Assembly (NCBI GenBank): GCA_017307375.1
Contig: JAFKFH010000016.1
Span: 1 to 64,000, forward strand
Source of the DNA: Alphaproteobacteria bacterium
Lineage (GTDB): Bacteria > Pseudomonadota > Alphaproteobacteria > Ferrovibrionales > Ferrovibrionaceae
Length of the DNA: 64,000 bases
Direction of reading: 5' to 3'
The position numbers and the translations under genes were made by a program. Position 1 is the first letter of the stretch, and each line of letters opens with the position of its first letter. The notes under the pieces are model-generated. The model searched no databases and was not told the origin of the DNA. It was given only the letters and a program-made list of their open reading frames with translations. Below are positions 1 to 10,345 of this stretch, one piece after another.

Positions 1-399
1 GTCGATGCCGCGCGAGACCGAATCGGAGAACTCGCCCTTCATCAGATGCGGGATGCCGCAGGCGAACTCGACCACCTCCAGCCCGCGCTGGATCGAGCCC
101 TTGGCGTCCGAGACCACCTTGCCGTGCTCGCTGGAGAGCAGCACGGCCAACTCGTCCATATGCTTCTCGATCAGTTCCTTGAACTTGAACATCACCCGGG
201 CGCGCACCATCGGCGACTGCGCCGACCAGCCCGGGAACGCCGCCTGCGCGTCGGCGATCGCCGCCTCGACCTCGGCCCGCGTCGCCAGCGGCACCCGCGC
301 CTGCTCCTCGCCCGTCGACGGGTTGTAGACCGCGCCAGACCGATCCGAACTGCCGGAAACCGCCTTGCCGCCGATGATGTGGTGAATCTGCCTGGTCAT
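1..399 (-). CDS. mmsA: Methylmalonate-semialdehyde dehydrogenase (CoA-acylating), N-terminal part, runs off the window
   Basis: The visible 133 codons start MTRQIHHIIGGKAVSG and continue with VYNPSTGEEQARVPLA and a helix-rich NAD-binding aldehyde dehydrogenase N-terminus (KFKELIEKHMDELA, LLSSEHGKV). This is typical of MmsA, which oxidises methylmalonate or malonate semialdehyde to propionyl-CoA or acetyl-CoA in valine and inositol breakdown. The ATG is preceded by a strong GGAGG about eight bases upstream, which fixes the start. The catalytic Cys and the rest of the protein lie beyond the left edge, so the exact ALDH subfamily rests on the N-terminus only. Confidence 0.8.
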   Translation of the reverse strand, partial: MTRQIHHIIGGKAVSGSSDRSGAVYNPSTGEEQARVPLATRAEVEAAIADAQAAFPGWSAQSPMVRARVMFKFKELIEKHMDELAVLLSSEHGKVVSDAKGSIQRGLEVVEFACGIPHLMKGEFSDSVSRGID

Positions 400-527
400 G
401 TCCAATTCCTCCCGAACGAGGGCGGCAGGATGGCGCGCGCGCCACGGGGTTGCAACAGCGTTGGCAAAACCCGTCCGCCTCGTTTACTGATGCTCGGAGG
501 GAGATGGGCGGGACAGGACGGACCGAC

Positions 528-878
528 ATGATTACCGAAGTACGTCGGGTGGTTTTTTCCAAGGAAGCGCTGGTCGACATCCTCGAATTCGGCCGCAAGC
601 GCGGCAACCAGCGCCTGCCGCCCGGCCGTATCGAGGACGTGATGCTGGAAAACGCCGACGCGCCGCGGGTGACCGTCAAGGTCGACGTGCTCGGCGGCGG
701 CAAGTACCAGCTGGCGACGTTCCCGCAGGCCGAATTCGCCGCGATGATGATTCTCTACTGCAAGGCCAACAAGATCCCGCTGCCGCGCGCCTCGTCCAAG
801 TCGTTCGAGATCCAGGGCGATTCGCTCTGCCTCGTCGTCCGCCAGCAGCTCGATCGCGACATGCTGGCCGCCCGCTAG
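528..878 (+). CDS. Conserved hypothetical protein, 116 aa
   Basis: Small soluble protein starting MITEVRRVVFSKEALVD. It has no signal peptide or membrane segment. It reads as an alpha/beta fold: a helix that may bind RNA or protein (EFGRKRGNQRLPPGR), a beta-rich middle (VTVKVDVLGGGKYQ), then a helix with a single Cys (ILYCKANKIPLPR). I do not recognise the family. Regular codon use and conservation-like composition argue that it is real. An in-frame ATG at 504 has a GGAGG only three bases upstream and would add eight residues; I prefer 528 because the extra residues (MGGTGRTD) look non-conserved. The 3' end overlaps the convergent NmrA-like gene by four bases. Function unknown. Confidence 0.6.
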   Translation: MITEVRRVVFSKEALVDILEFGRKRGNQRLPPGRIEDVMLENADAPRVTVKVDVLGGGKYQLATFPQAEFAAMMILYCKANKIPLPRASSKSFEIQGDSLCLVVRQQLDRDMLAAR

Positions 879-1729
879 CGCCAGGCGCCGGCATTCTCGA
901 GGGCAAAATCGGCGAAATCGCGCGGCGGGCGCCCGGTCAGCCGCTCGACCTCGCCGGTCACGCGGGCGGCGGCCCCGGCCCGGACATACGCCGAAAGGCT
1001 GAGCAGCAGATCGATCGTCCAGTCGTCGATGCCGGCCGCCTTCATGCCGGCGCGGGCGTCGGCCGGCGCGACCGGATGATAGGTCACGGTCTCGCCGATC
1101 GCCGCCCCGATCATCGCGGCGACCTCGTCATGGGTGACCGCGCGCGGCCCGGTCAGGTCGTAGGCCCGGCCCAGATGGCGCGCGGGATCGGCCAGGATCG
1201 CGGTGGCCGCGGCGGCGATGTCGGCCACGTCGATCTGGCTGATCGCGCCGTCGGCCTCGGGCAGCCAGAAGGCGCGATGGCTGCGGATCGCCGCTCCCTG
1301 AAACGTGATCATGTTCTGCATGAAGCTGTTGGGGCGGATCACCGCATGCGGCAGACCGCTCTGCGCCAGCCGGCCGTCGAGCGCGGCCATCTGGCCGCCG
1401 AAGACATGCGCGTCCCCGGCGCCGAACGCCGACAGGCGCAGCACGAAGTCGACGCCCGCGACTTTGGCGGCGTTCAGCCCCGCCGCGACCTGGGTCGCCA
1501 TCGCCGGGACGAACGGGGTCAGCAGGAACAGCCGGTCGACCCCGGCCATCGCCTCGGCCATGCCGACCGGGTCGCCGAAATTGCACAGCCGGGTCTCGAC
1601 ATCGGCGGGGCCGGTCGCCTCCGGCCGGCTGATCCCGGCGACGACCGGCAGGCCGGCCGCCGCCAGGCTCGTCACCAGCGCGCGGCCCACCGTACCGCCG
1701 GAACCGGTCACCAGGATCCTGTCACCCAT
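875..1729 (-). CDS. NmrA-like NAD(P)-binding oxidoreductase (atypical SDR), 284 aa
   Basis: The N-terminus ILVTGSGGTVGRALV is a Rossmann glycine-rich loop of the GxxGxxG type, followed by GISRPEA, where atypical SDRs bind the NADP phosphate. The middle (AEAMAGVDRLFLLTPFV, HAVIRPNSFMQNM) matches the NmrA/QorB-type quinone reductase or redox-sensing group rather than classical SDRs: no YxxxK pair is obvious. Probable role is NAD(P)H-dependent reduction of a small quinone or aldehyde, or redox sensing; the substrate is not evident. It is transcribed alone, away from the suc operon. A CCTTAA-N7-TTAAGG dyad lies 26-44 bp upstream of its start. Confidence 0.75.
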   Translation of the reverse strand: MGDRILVTGSGGTVGRALVTSLAAAGLPVVAGISRPEATGPADVETRLCNFGDPVGMAEAMAGVDRLFLLTPFVPAMATQVAAGLNAAKVAGVDFVLRLSAFGAGDAHVFGGQMAALDGRLAQSGLPHAVIRPNSFMQNMITFQGAAIRSHRAFWLPEADGAISQIDVADIAAAATAILADPARHLGRAYDLTGPRAVTHDEVAAMIGAAIGETVTYHPVAPADARAGMKAAGIDDWTIDLLLSLSAYVRAGAAARVTGEVERLTGRPPRDFADFALENAGAWR

Positions 1730-1754
1730 TCTTCACACCTTCCGCCCGTATTTC

Positions 1755-1773
1755 CCTTAACCTCAGCTTAAGG
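1755..1773. promoter_or_regulatory. Inverted repeat CCTTAA-N7-TTAAGG upstream of the NmrA-like gene
   Basis: Six-base perfect arms at 1755-1760 and 1768-1773. The distance to the reductase start suits an operator or the promoter zone of that gene. The dyad is short, so chance is possible. Confidence 0.3.
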
Positions 1774-2019
1774 CTACGCCATTGGTTTCTATGGCACAGC
1801 CGGTTTTCGGTGCAGTGCGGCACGGGAAGGCTTGAAGCGGCCCGGGAAAGGGTTTACCTCCCTCCCGACCAGGCCGGCTCGAAGCTTCCAGGCCTTGAGC
1901 GGCGCAATCGGGAAAGGTGACATGGCGCGCAAGACTCTTGCGCCCGCTGGCAGCGGGCCGAACGATCCCGCCGCCCGCCACTCGTCATCCCGGCGCCCCG
2001 CCCTCGTGGCCGCCCCAGG

Positions 2020-2047
2020 TTGCCTCGCCCGCCGAGGGTGGTATAAC
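2020..2047 (+). promoter_or_regulatory. Candidate sigma-70 promoter of the suc operon
   Basis: TTGCCT at 2020-2025 (four of six matches to the -35 consensus) and TATAAC at 2042-2047 (five of six to the -10 consensus) with a 16-base spacer. Transcription would start near 2054, giving a leader of about 35 bases before sucC. It is the best promoter match in the intergenic region. Confidence 0.5.
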
Positions 2048-2088
2048 TCCAAGCGTTTCCTCCCGAAGGACCCCCCGAAGGACACCTG

Positions 2089-3252
2089 ATGAATATTCAT
2101 GAATATCAGGCGAAAAGCCTGCTCGCGAAATACGGTGTTGCGGTACCCCGTGGCGGCGCCGCGCTGACGGTCGACGAAGCGGTCAAGGCCGCGAAGGATC
2201 TCGGCGGGCCGGTCTGGGTGGTCAAGGCGCAGATCCATGCCGGCGGCCGCGGCAAGGCCGGCGGCGTCAAGGTCGTCAAGAGCATCGAGGACGTCGAGGC
2301 GACGGCCAAGAAGCTGCTCGGCACCACCCTCGTCACCCACCAGACGGGCCCGCAGGGCCGCGAAGTCGGCCGCCTCTATGTCGAGGAAGGCTGCGACATC
2401 GCCCGCGAGCTCTATCTCGGCATGCTGCTCGACCGCGCCACCTCGCGCGTCACCATCATGGCCTCGACCGAGGGCGGGATGGAGATCGAGGAAGTCGCCG
2501 CGGCGCACCCCGAGAAGATCCTGAAGGTTGCCATCGACCCGGCCTCGGGCCTGTCGGGCTTCCATTGCCGCCAGATCGCGTTCGGCCTGGGGCTGAAGGA
2601 CAAGCAGGTTTCGTCGGCGGTGAAGTTCATCACCGCGATGTACAACGCGTTCATCGCGCTGGACGCCTCGATCGTCGAGATCAACCCGCTGGTCGTCACC
2701 GGCGCCGGCGAGGTCATCGCGCTCGACGCCAAGATGAACTTCGACGACAACGCGCTCTACCGCCATCCCGAGGTCGAGGCGATGCGCGACCCGGCCGAGG
2801 AAGATCCGGCCGAGCTCGAGGCCGCCAAGCATGGCCTGAACTACGTCAAGCTCGACGGCACCATCGGCTGCATGGTCAACGGCGCGGGCCTGGCCATGGC
2901 CACCATGGACATCATCAAGCTCTACGGCGCGGAGCCGGCGAACTTCCTGGATGTCGGCGGCGGCGCCACGCGCGAGCGCGTGACCACCGCGTTCAAGCTG
3001 ATCCTGTCGGACCCGGCGGTGAACGGCATCCTGGTCAACATCTTCGGCGGCATCATGCGCTGCGACATCATCGCCGAGGGCATCATCGCCGCGGCGCGCG
3101 AAGTGTCGCTGGCGGTGCCGCTGGTCGTCCGCCTGGAAGGCACGAACGTCGAGCTGGGCAAGAAGATCCTGGCCGAGTCCGGCCTGCCGATCATTTCCGG
3201 CGACAACCTCGCCGATGCCGCCGAGAAGATCGTCAAGGCGGTCAAGGGCTGA
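2089..3252 (+). CDS. sucC: Succinyl-CoA synthetase (ADP-forming), beta subunit, 387 aa
   Basis: Full-length SucC: N-terminal ATP-grasp domain beginning [17 protein letters not shown] with the nucleotide-binding [16 protein letters not shown] segment (near residue 46), then the C-terminal CoA-ligase domain with [16 protein letters not shown]. With SucD it makes succinate and ATP from succinyl-CoA in the TCA cycle. Length matches the E. coli protein (388 aa). An AAGGA lies just before the ATG. It is the first gene of the sucCDAB-lpdA group. Many alphaproteobacteria have mdh directly upstream, but mdh is absent here. Confidence 0.97.
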   Translation: MNIHEYQAKSLLAKYGVAVPRGGAALTVDEAVKAAKDLGGPVWVVKAQIHAGGRGKAGGVKVVKSIEDVEATAKKLLGTTLVTHQTGPQGREVGRLYVEEGCDIARELYLGMLLDRATSRVTIMASTEGGMEIEEVAAAHPEKILKVAIDPASGLSGFHCRQIAFGLGLKDKQVSSAVKFITAMYNAFIALDASIVEINPLVVTGAGEVIALDAKMNFDDNALYRHPEVEAMRDPAEEDPAELEAAKHGLNYVKLDGTIGCMVNGAGLAMATMDIIKLYGAEPANFLDVGGGATRERVTTAFKLILSDPAVNGILVNIFGGIMRCDIIAEGIIAAAREVSLAVPLVVRLEGTNVELGKKILAESGLPIISGDNLADAAEKIVKAVKG

Positions 3253-3269
3253 GGGAAGGGACCAAATAG

Positions 3270-4145
<876 letters not shown>

Positions 4146-4157
4146 ACAATCTGAAGG

Positions 4158-4185
4158 ACGGCGGGTCGCAAGACCCGCCGTTTTT
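4158..4185 (+). terminator. Intrinsic terminator or attenuator between sucD and sucA
   Basis: Perfect 10-bp stem (4158-4167 with 4172-4181) closed by a GCAA tetraloop of the GNRA type and followed by a run of five T. It begins 12 bases after the sucD stop and ends five bases before the sucA ATG. This is a textbook rho-independent terminator placed inside what is otherwise one functional gene set. Confidence 0.85.
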
Positions 4186-4190
4186 GACAC

Positions 4191-7079
4191 ATGACCGCCC
4201 ATCTCGACCGTACGTCGTTCCTCTACCGCGCCAATGCCGGTCTCATCGAGGAGCTCTACGCTCGCTACCTGTCCGACCCGGCCTCCGTCGATGCGAGCTG
4301 GGCCCAGTTCTTCCAGGCGCTCGGCGACGAAGCCGCCACCATCACCGCCGAAAAGTCGGGCCCGTCCTGGGCCGCCCCGATCAACTGGGCGGCGTTCGAG
4401 GAAGCCGACCTGCTCGGCCCCACCGGCAAGGCGACGAAGTCGGCCGAGAAGGCGAAGGCTGCCGGCGCCAGCGATGTCGAGGTGCGTGCCGCCGCGCTCG
4501 ACACCATCCGCGCGGCGATGATGATCCGCGCCTATCGCATCCGCGGGCATCTGCAGGCCAATCTCGACCCGCTGGGCATCGAGAAGCCGGGCGTGCACCC
4601 GGAGCTCGACCCGAAGACCTACGGCTTCACCGACGCCGACATGGACCGGCCGATCTTCATCGATCGCATGCTGGGCCTGGAGACCGCCACGGTGCGCGAG
4701 ATCCTGGCGATCCTGCGCCGCACCTATTGCGGCACCATCGGCATCGAATTCATGCACATGTCCGACCCGGCCCAGAAGGCCTGGCTGCAGGAACGCATCG
4801 AGGGCCGCGAGAAGGAAGTCCACTTCACGCCCGAGGGCAAGCTCGCCATCCTCAAGAAGCTGACCGAGGCCGAGGGTTTCGAGCGCTTCTGCCACCTGAA
4901 ATACACCGGCACCAAGCGTTTCGGCCTGGAAGGCGGCGAGGCGCTGATCCCGGCGATGGAAGCGCTGATCAAGCGCGGCGGCCAGATGGGCGTGAAGGAG
5001 ATCGTGCTGGGCATGCCCCATCGCGGCCGCCTGAACGTGCTGGCCACCTTCATGGCCAAGCCCTACCGCGCGATCTTCTCGGAATTCCAGGGCAATGCCA
5101 CCACGCCCGACGACGTCTCGGGCTCGGGCGACGTCAAGTACCATCTCGGCACCTCGTCGGACCGCGAGTTCGACGGCAATGCCGTGCATCTGTCGCTCAC
5201 CGCCAACCCGTCGCATCTCGAGGCGGTCAACCCCGTCGTCAACGGCAAGGCCCGTGCCAAGCAGTCGCAGCTGCACGATACCGAGCGGCGCCAGGTGATG
5301 TCGGTGCTGCTGCATGGCGACGCGGCCTTCGCCGGCCAGGGCATCATCGCCGAATGCTTCGCGATGTCCGACCTGAAGGGCTATCGGGTCGGCGGCACCA
5401 TCCACATCATCGTCAACAACCAGATCGGTTTCACGACCAGCCCGAAGGCGTCGCGCAACTCGCCCTATCCGTCCGATGGCGCCAAGGGCCTGCAGACCCC
5501 GATCTTCCACGTCAACGGCGACGATCCGGAAGCCTGCGTCCACGTCGCCAAGATCGCGACCGAGTTCCGCCAGATCTTCGGCCGCGACGTCGTCATCGAC
5601 ATGTTCTGCTATCGCCGCCACGGCCATAACGAGACCGACGAGCCGGCGTTCACCCAGCCGCTGATGTACCGCGAGATCGCGCGCCACCAGACCACCCGCC
5701 AGCTCTACGCCCGGCGGCTGGTCGAGCAGGGCGTGATCGGCGAGGCCGATGCCGAGCGGATGATCGAGGACTACAACGCGCTGCTCGAGACCGAATTCCA
5801 GGCGACCCAGTCCTTCCGCCCGAACAAGGCGGACTGGCTGGAGGGCCGCTGGTCGGGCCTGTCGATCGCCGACGACAAGGACGACCGCCGCGGCAAGACC
5901 GACGTCTCGATGGAGGTGCTGAAGGAGATCGGCACCAAGCTCTATTCGGTCGAGCCCGAAGGCTTCAACCTGCATCGCACGCTCGGCCGCATCCGCGCCA
6001 AGCAGTTCAAGGCGATCGAGGACGGCGAGGGGCTGGAATGGGCCCAGGCCGAGGCGCTGGCCTTCGGCACGCTGCTGCTGGAAGGCTTCCCGGTGCGTCT
6101 CTCCGGCCAGGATGTCGGCCGCGGCACGTTCAGCCAGCGCCACGCGGTGCTGGTCGACCAGCAGTCGGAAGAGAAGTACGTCCCGCTCAATCACCTGCGC
6201 GACGGCCAGGCCCAGTTCGACGTCGTCGACTCGCTGCTTTCCGAACTGGCGGTGCTCGGCTTCGAATACGGCTACTCGCTGTCCGAGCCGCAGAGCCTCG
6301 TGCTGTGGGAAGCCCAGTTCGGCGACTTCGCCAACGGCGCCCAGGTGATCATCGACCAGTTCATCTCGTCGGCCGAATCGAAGTGGCAGCGCATGTCGGG
6401 CCTCGTCATGCTGCTGCCGCACGGCTACGAGGGCAACGGGCCGGAACATTCGTCGGCCCGCCTGGAGCGCTACCTCCAGCTCTCGGCCGAGGACAACTGG
6501 CAGGTCTGCAACCTGACGACCCCGGCGAACTACTTCCACGCCCTGCGCCGCCAGCTGCACCGCCCGTTCCGCAAGCCGCTGGTGATCATGACGCCGAAGT
6601 CGCTGCTGCGTCATCGCCTCGCGACCTCGACGCTGGCCGACATGGGCCCGGGCTCGACCTTCCATCGTGTCCTCTGGGACCTGAAGCAGGTCTGCCCGGA
6701 CGACAAGGTCAAGCGCGTCATCCTGTGCTCCGGCAAGGTCTATTACGACCTCTACGAGGAGCGCGAGAAGCGCGGCCTGAAGGACAGCTACATCCTCCGC
6801 ATCGAGCAGCTCTATCCCTTGCCGTTCAACGCGCTGACCAAGGAGCTGGCGCGCTTCAAGAACGCCAAGGAAGTGATCTGGTGCCAGGAGGAGCCCAAGA
6901 ACATGGGCGCCTGGTGGTTCATCGAATCGCGGCTGGAAAAGGTGATGAACGACGCCGGCATGAAGCCGAAGCGTCCGATCTATGCCGGCCGGCCCGAGGC
7001 GGCATCGCCTGCCACCGGTCTGAACAAGCGACACATGGCCGAACAAGCCAACCTGATCGAACACGCGTTGGTCGGCTAA
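4191..7079 (+). CDS. sucA: 2-oxoglutarate dehydrogenase E1 component, 962 aa
   Basis: Thiamine-diphosphate-dependent E1 of the 2-oxoglutarate dehydrogenase complex; it decarboxylates 2-oxoglutarate and succinylates the SucB lipoyl group. The N-terminus [19 protein letters not shown] is the conserved E1o helix. Further on are [18 protein letters not shown] (active-site loop), [11 protein letters not shown] with [10 protein letters not shown] (TPP/Mg site) and the C-terminal transketolase-like domain with [15 protein letters not shown]. An in-frame TGA two codons upstream makes ATG 4191 the earliest start. The preceding bases are TTTTTGACAC, with no Shine-Dalgarno sequence. Length is normal for alphaproteobacteria. 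Confidence 0.97.
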   Translation: MTAHLDRTSFLYRANAGLIEELYARYLSDPASVDASWAQFFQALGDEAATITAEKSGPSWAAPINWAAFEEADLLGPTGKATKSAEKAKAAGASDVEVRAAALDTIRAAMMIRAYRIRGHLQANLDPLGIEKPGVHPELDPKTYGFTDADMDRPIFIDRMLGLETATVREILAILRRTYCGTIGIEFMHMSDPAQKAWLQERIEGREKEVHFTPEGKLAILKKLTEAEGFERFCHLKYTGTKRFGLEGGEALIPAMEALIKRGGQMGVKEIVLGMPHRGRLNVLATFMAKPYRAIFSEFQGNATTPDDVSGSGDVKYHLGTSSDREFDGNAVHLSLTANPSHLEAVNPVVNGKARAKQSQLHDTERRQVMSVLLHGDAAFAGQGIIAECFAMSDLKGYRVGGTIHIIVNNQIGFTTSPKASRNSPYPSDGAKGLQTPIFHVNGDDPEACVHVAKIATEFRQIFGRDVVIDMFCYRRHGHNETDEPAFTQPLMYREIARHQTTRQLYARRLVEQGVIGEADAERMIEDYNALLETEFQATQSFRPNKADWLEGRWSGLSIADDKDDRRGKTDVSMEVLKEIGTKLYSVEPEGFNLHRTLGRIRAKQFKAIEDGEGLEWAQAEALAFGTLLLEGFPVRLSGQDVGRGTFSQRHAVLVDQQSEEKYVPLNHLRDGQAQFDVVDSLLSELAVLGFEYGYSLSEPQSLVLWEAQFGDFANGAQVIIDQFISSAESKWQRMSGLVMLLPHGYEGNGPEHSSARLERYLQLSAEDNWQVCNLTTPANYFHALRRQLHRPFRKPLVIMTPKSLLRHRLATSTLADMGPGSTFHRVLWDLKQVCPDDKVKRVILCSGKVYYDLYEEREKRGLKDSYILRIEQLYPLPFNALTKELARFKNAKEVIWCQEEPKNMGAWWFIESRLEKVMNDAGMKPKRPIYAGRPEAASPATGLNKRHMAEQANLIEHALVG

Positions 7080-7098
7080 GGAAGAGGAAGATTTACCG

Positions 7099-8316
7099 AT
7101 GGCGGTAGAAATCAAGATCCCCGGTCTCGGCGATTCGGTGACCGAGGCGACCATCGCGAAATGGTTCAAGAAGGCCGGCGAGGCGGTTGCCGCCGACGAG
7201 CCGGTGCTGGAGCTCGAGACCGACAAGGTGACGATGGAGGTCAATGCGCCGGCTGCCGGCGTGCTGGCCGAGATCCTTGCCGATGACGGCGCCACCGTGC
7301 TGGTCGGCCAGGTCGTCGGCCAGATCGAGGCCGGCGGCGCGGCCGCCGCCCCGGCACCGAAGCCCGCCGCGCCTGCTGCCCCGGCTCCGGCGCCCGCGCC
7401 GGCCCCGGCTGCAGCGCCCGCCCCGGCCAAGGCCGCGGGCCAGGCCCTGCCGGCCGCCGCCAAGATGCTGGCCGAGAACAACCTGAGCGCAGGCGACGTG
7501 TCCGGCACCGGCAAGGACGGCCGGGTCACCAAGGGCGACGTCCTGGCGTTCCTGGAGAACCCGCCCGCCGCCGCTCCGGCACCGGCCGCGGCACCGGCCG
7601 CCCCGCGCAAGGAGGATCCGCGCGAGGAGCGGGTCAAGATGTCCAAGCTGCGCCGGGTGATCGCCACCCGCCTGAAGGAGGCGCAGAACACCGCGGCGAT
7701 GCTGACGACGTTCAACGAGGTCGACATGACCGCGCTGTTCGCCGCCCGCAAGACCTATGTCGAAGCCTTCGAGAAGAAGCACGGCGTGCGCCTCGGCTTC
7801 ATGTCGTTCTTCGTCAAGGCGGCCGTCGCGGCGCTGAAGGCGATTCCGGCGGTCAACGCCGAGATCGCCGGCGACGAGCTGATCTACAAGAACTACTACA
7901 ACATCGGCGTGGCGGTCTCGACCCCGACCGGCCTGATCGTGCCGGTGCTGCGCGATGCCGACCAGATGAGCTTTGCCGACGTCGAGAAGAAGATCGCCGA
8001 GCTGGGCAAGCGCGGCCGCGACGGCAAGATCTCGGTCGACGAGCTGCAGGGCGGCACCTTCACCATCTCGAACGGCGGCGTGTTCGGCTCGCTGCTCTCG
8101 ACCCCGATCCTCAACCCGCCGCAGTCCGGCATCCTCGGCATGCACAAGGTCCAGGACCGTCCGATGGCGGTGAACGGGCAGGTGGTGATCCGCCCGATGA
8201 TGTATCTGGCGCTTTCCTACGACCATCGCATCATCGACGGCCGCGAGGCCGTGACCTTCCTGGTCAAGCTGAAGGAAGGCATCGAGGATCCGCAGCGCCT
8301 GCTGTTCGATATCTGA
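7099..8316 (+). CDS. sucB: 2-oxoglutarate dehydrogenase E2, dihydrolipoyl succinyltransferase, 405 aa
   Basis: One lipoyl domain (residues 1-80, lipoylated Lys43 in ETDKVTM), an Ala/Pro-rich flexible linker, a peripheral-subunit-binding domain (about 112-150, [13 protein letters not shown]), a second Ala/Pro linker and the catalytic domain. The HxxxDG motif is SYDHRIIDG, with His376 and Asp380. It transfers succinyl to CoA at the core of the complex. It starts 20 bases after sucA with AAGGAAGAGGAAG upstream. Domain set and length are typical for SucB. Confidence 0.97.
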   Translation: MAVEIKIPGLGDSVTEATIAKWFKKAGEAVAADEPVLELETDKVTMEVNAPAAGVLAEILADDGATVLVGQVVGQIEAGGAAAAPAPKPAAPAAPAPAPAPAPAAAPAPAKAAGQALPAAAKMLAENNLSAGDVSGTGKDGRVTKGDVLAFLENPPAAAPAPAAAPAAPRKEDPREERVKMSKLRRVIATRLKEAQNTAAMLTTFNEVDMTALFAARKTYVEAFEKKHGVRLGFMSFFVKAAVAALKAIPAVNAEIAGDELIYKNYYNIGVAVSTPTGLIVPVLRDADQMSFADVEKKIAELGKRGRDGKISVDELQGGTFTISNGGVFGSLLSTPILNPPQSGILGMHKVQDRPMAVNGQVVIRPMMYLALSYDHRIIDGREAVTFLVKLKEGIEDPQRLLFDI

Positions 8317-8339
8317 TCAACCGCCCGCAACGCGACCAT

Positions 8340-8391
8340 GGCGCCCCGCATCTGCCGCTCCTGACCCTTCAGGCCGGTGGAGCGGGGCGCC
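8340..8391 (+). other. Structured sucB-lpdA spacer with 10-bp inverted repeat
   Basis: GGCGCCCCGC (8340-8349) is perfectly repeated in inverted form at 8382-8391. Inside it lies a competing pairing (CCGCTCC with GGAGCGG) and a small CCTGA/TCAGG hairpin. There is no T-run, so it is not a standard terminator. It may be an mRNA processing or stability element that sets lpdA levels relative to sucAB. Confidence 0.4.
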
Positions 8392-8413
8392 GACATGACA
8401 TAGGAACCGAATC

Positions 8414-9823
8414 ATGGCCGAACAGCAATTCGACCTCGTCGTCATCGGCGCCGGCCCCGGCGGCTACGAAGGCGCGATCCGCGCCGCCCAGCTCGGCATG
8501 TCCGTCGCCGTCGTCGAGAAGCGCGGCGCCCTCGGCGGCACCTGCGTCACCGTCGGCTGCATCCCGTCCAAGGCGCTGCTGCAGTCTTCGGAACTGTATG
8601 AGGAAACCACCCACGCCCTGGCTGATCACGGCATCAAGGTGGCCAAGGTCGACTTCGATCTCGCCGCGATGATGGCCCGCAAGGACGCGGTGGTGAACTC
8701 GAACACCTCGGGCGTCGAATTCCTGTTCAAGAAGAACAAGATCACCTGGGTCAAGGGCACCGGCAAGCTGGCCGGCAACGGCCGGGTCGACGTCGCGCTG
8801 ACCGATGGCGGCGAACAGGTGCTGGCGGCGAAGAACATCCTGATCGCCACCGGGTCGGACGTCACCCGCCTGCCGGGCATCGAGATCGACGAGACCCAGA
8901 TCGTCTCCTCGACCGGCGCGCTGACCCTGCCCAAGGTGCCGAAGACGCTGGTCGTCATCGGCGGCGGTGTCATCGGCCTCGAACTCGGCACCGTCTGGCG
9001 CCGGCTGGGCGCCGAGGTCACCGTGATCGAATATCTCGACCGCATCCTGCCGACGATGGACGTCGATCTGGGCAAGAACACCCAGCGCGTGCTGGCCAAG
9101 CAGGGCATGAAGTTCAAGCTGGGCGCCAAGGTCACCGCGGCGAAGAAGTCGAAGTCGGGCGTCACCCTGACGGTCGAGCCGGCCAAGGGCGGCACGCCCG
9201 AGGAGATCACCGCCGATGTCGTGCTGGTCGCCATCGGCCGCGTCCCCTATACCGACGGCCTCGGCGCCAAGGAGATCGGCGTGGCGCTCGACGAGCGCGG
9301 CCGGGTCAGGATCGACGCGCATTTCCAGACCAACGTGCCGGGCATCTACGCGATCGGCGACGTCGTCGCCGGCGCCATGCTGGCCCACAAGGCGTCGGAA
9401 GAGGCGATCGCCTGCGTCGAGATGCTGGCCGGCCAGAAGCCGCATGTGAACTACGATGCCATTCCCGGCATCGTCTACACCTGGCCCGAGGTCGCCGCGG
9501 TCGGCAAGACCGAGGAGGAGCTGAAGGCTGCCGGCATCGACTACAAGGTCGGCAAGTTCCCGTTCTCGGCCAACGGCCGGGCGCGCGCCAACGGCGACAC
9601 CGACGGCTTCGTCAAGATCCTGGCCGATGCCAAGACCGACAAGGTGCTGGGCTGCCATATCCTCGGCCCCGATGCTGGCAACCTGATCCACGAGGCGGTC
9701 ATCGCCATCGAGTTCGGCGCGTCGTCCGAGGATCTGGCCCGTACCTGCCACGGCCATCCGACCTTGAACGAGGCGGTCAAGGAAGCGGCACTGGCGGTCG
9801 ACAAGCGCACCATCAATCTCTGA
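8414..9823 (+). CDS. lpdA: Dihydrolipoyl dehydrogenase (E3), 469 aa
   Basis: FAD-binding GAGPGGYEGAIRAAQ near residue 12, redox-active disulfide GGTCVTVGCIPSK (Cys44 and Cys49), a second Rossmann motif IGGGVIGLELGT for NAD, and the C-terminal dimerisation domain with the catalytic His448-Glu453 pair in HGHPTLNE. It reoxidises the lipoyl groups of the E2 subunit. As the last gene of the suc group it probably serves the 2-oxoglutarate complex first, and perhaps also pyruvate dehydrogenase or glycine cleavage. It is separated from sucB by a 97-base structured spacer. Confidence 0.97.
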   Translation: MAEQQFDLVVIGAGPGGYEGAIRAAQLGMSVAVVEKRGALGGTCVTVGCIPSKALLQSSELYEETTHALADHGIKVAKVDFDLAAMMARKDAVVNSNTSGVEFLFKKNKITWVKGTGKLAGNGRVDVALTDGGEQVLAAKNILIATGSDVTRLPGIEIDETQIVSSTGALTLPKVPKTLVVIGGGVIGLELGTVWRRLGAEVTVIEYLDRILPTMDVDLGKNTQRVLAKQGMKFKLGAKVTAAKKSKSGVTLTVEPAKGGTPEEITADVVLVAIGRVPYTDGLGAKEIGVALDERGRVRIDAHFQTNVPGIYAIGDVVAGAMLAHKASEEAIACVEMLAGQKPHVNYDAIPGIVYTWPEVAAVGKTEEELKAAGIDYKVGKFPFSANGRARANGDTDGFVKILADAKTDKVLGCHILGPDAGNLIHEAVIAIEFGASSEDLARTCHGHPTLNEAVKEAALAVDKRTINL

Positions 9824-9844
9824 TCCGGCGGCGGATTTCGGTTC

Positions 9845-10345
9845 ATGGGCCTGTTCACCGAAATCCGCATCGGCGAACCTCTGCCCAACGTCCAGGTGGC
9901 CGAGCTGGTCGGCGGTGACGTCTCCACCGTCGACCTGCAGGCCTTCTGCGGCAACCGCAACCTCGTCGTGATCGGCGTGCCCGGCGCCTTCATGCCGTCC
10001 TGCACCCGGCTGCATCTGCCCGACTTCGTGCGCAAGGCGCCGGCCCTGAAGGCTGCGGGCATCGACGACATCGTCTGCATCGCGCCGACCAACCCCTGGG
10101 CGCTCGCCGCCTGGGCCGAGCGGCTGGACCCGGAACGCCATCTGCGGTTCCTGTCGGACGGCAACCTCGAATTCGCGACACGCACCGGGCTGACCTTGCG
10201 CGACGATGCCAACTTCGTCGGCCGGACGATGCGGCGCTTCCTGATGCGCATCGCCAACTGCACGGTACGGCGGCTGACGGTCGAGGACGACGTCCTTGCG
10301 GTCACCTGTACCCGCGCCGACGACGTGGTGGTCGGCGTCGGTTAG
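9845..10345 (+). CDS. Peroxiredoxin-5-like redoxin with altered active-site motif, 166 aa
   Basis: Belongs to the Prx5/AhpE-like redoxin fold: GEPLPNVQV at the start, VPGAFMPSCTRLHLPDF around the peroxidatic cysteine and RRFLMRIANCTVRRLTVED near the end. The usual motif P-x3-(T/S)-x2-C is PGAFTPTC in Prx5. Here it is PGAFMPSC: Pro46 and Cys53 are kept, but the catalytic Thr/Ser is Met50. Extra cysteines at 35 and near the C-terminus could form a disulfide. It lies 21 bases after lpdA and may be co-transcribed. Peroxidase activity is likely but uncertain given the substitution. Confidence 0.8.
   Translation: MGLFTEIRIGEPLPNVQVAELVGGDVSTVDLQAFCGNRNLVVIGVPGAFMPSCTRLHLPDFVRKAPALKAAGIDDIVCIAPTNPWALAAWAERLDPERHLRFLSDGNLEFATRTGLTLRDDANFVGRTMRRFLMRIANCTVRRLTVEDDVLAVTCTRADDVVVGVG

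Larger units (their letters stand above)
1730..2088. other. 359-bp intergenic region between NmrA-like gene and sucC
   Basis: No convincing gene. It holds the CCTTAA-N7-TTAAGG dyad (1755-1773) near the NmrA-like gene start and two imperfect copies of a CTTGA(A)GCGG...GGGAAAGG element (about 1831-1850 and 1894-1917). The sucC promoter candidate lies at 2020-2047. Short open frames here have composition unlike the neighbouring genes and no ribosome binding sites. Confidence 0.6.
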
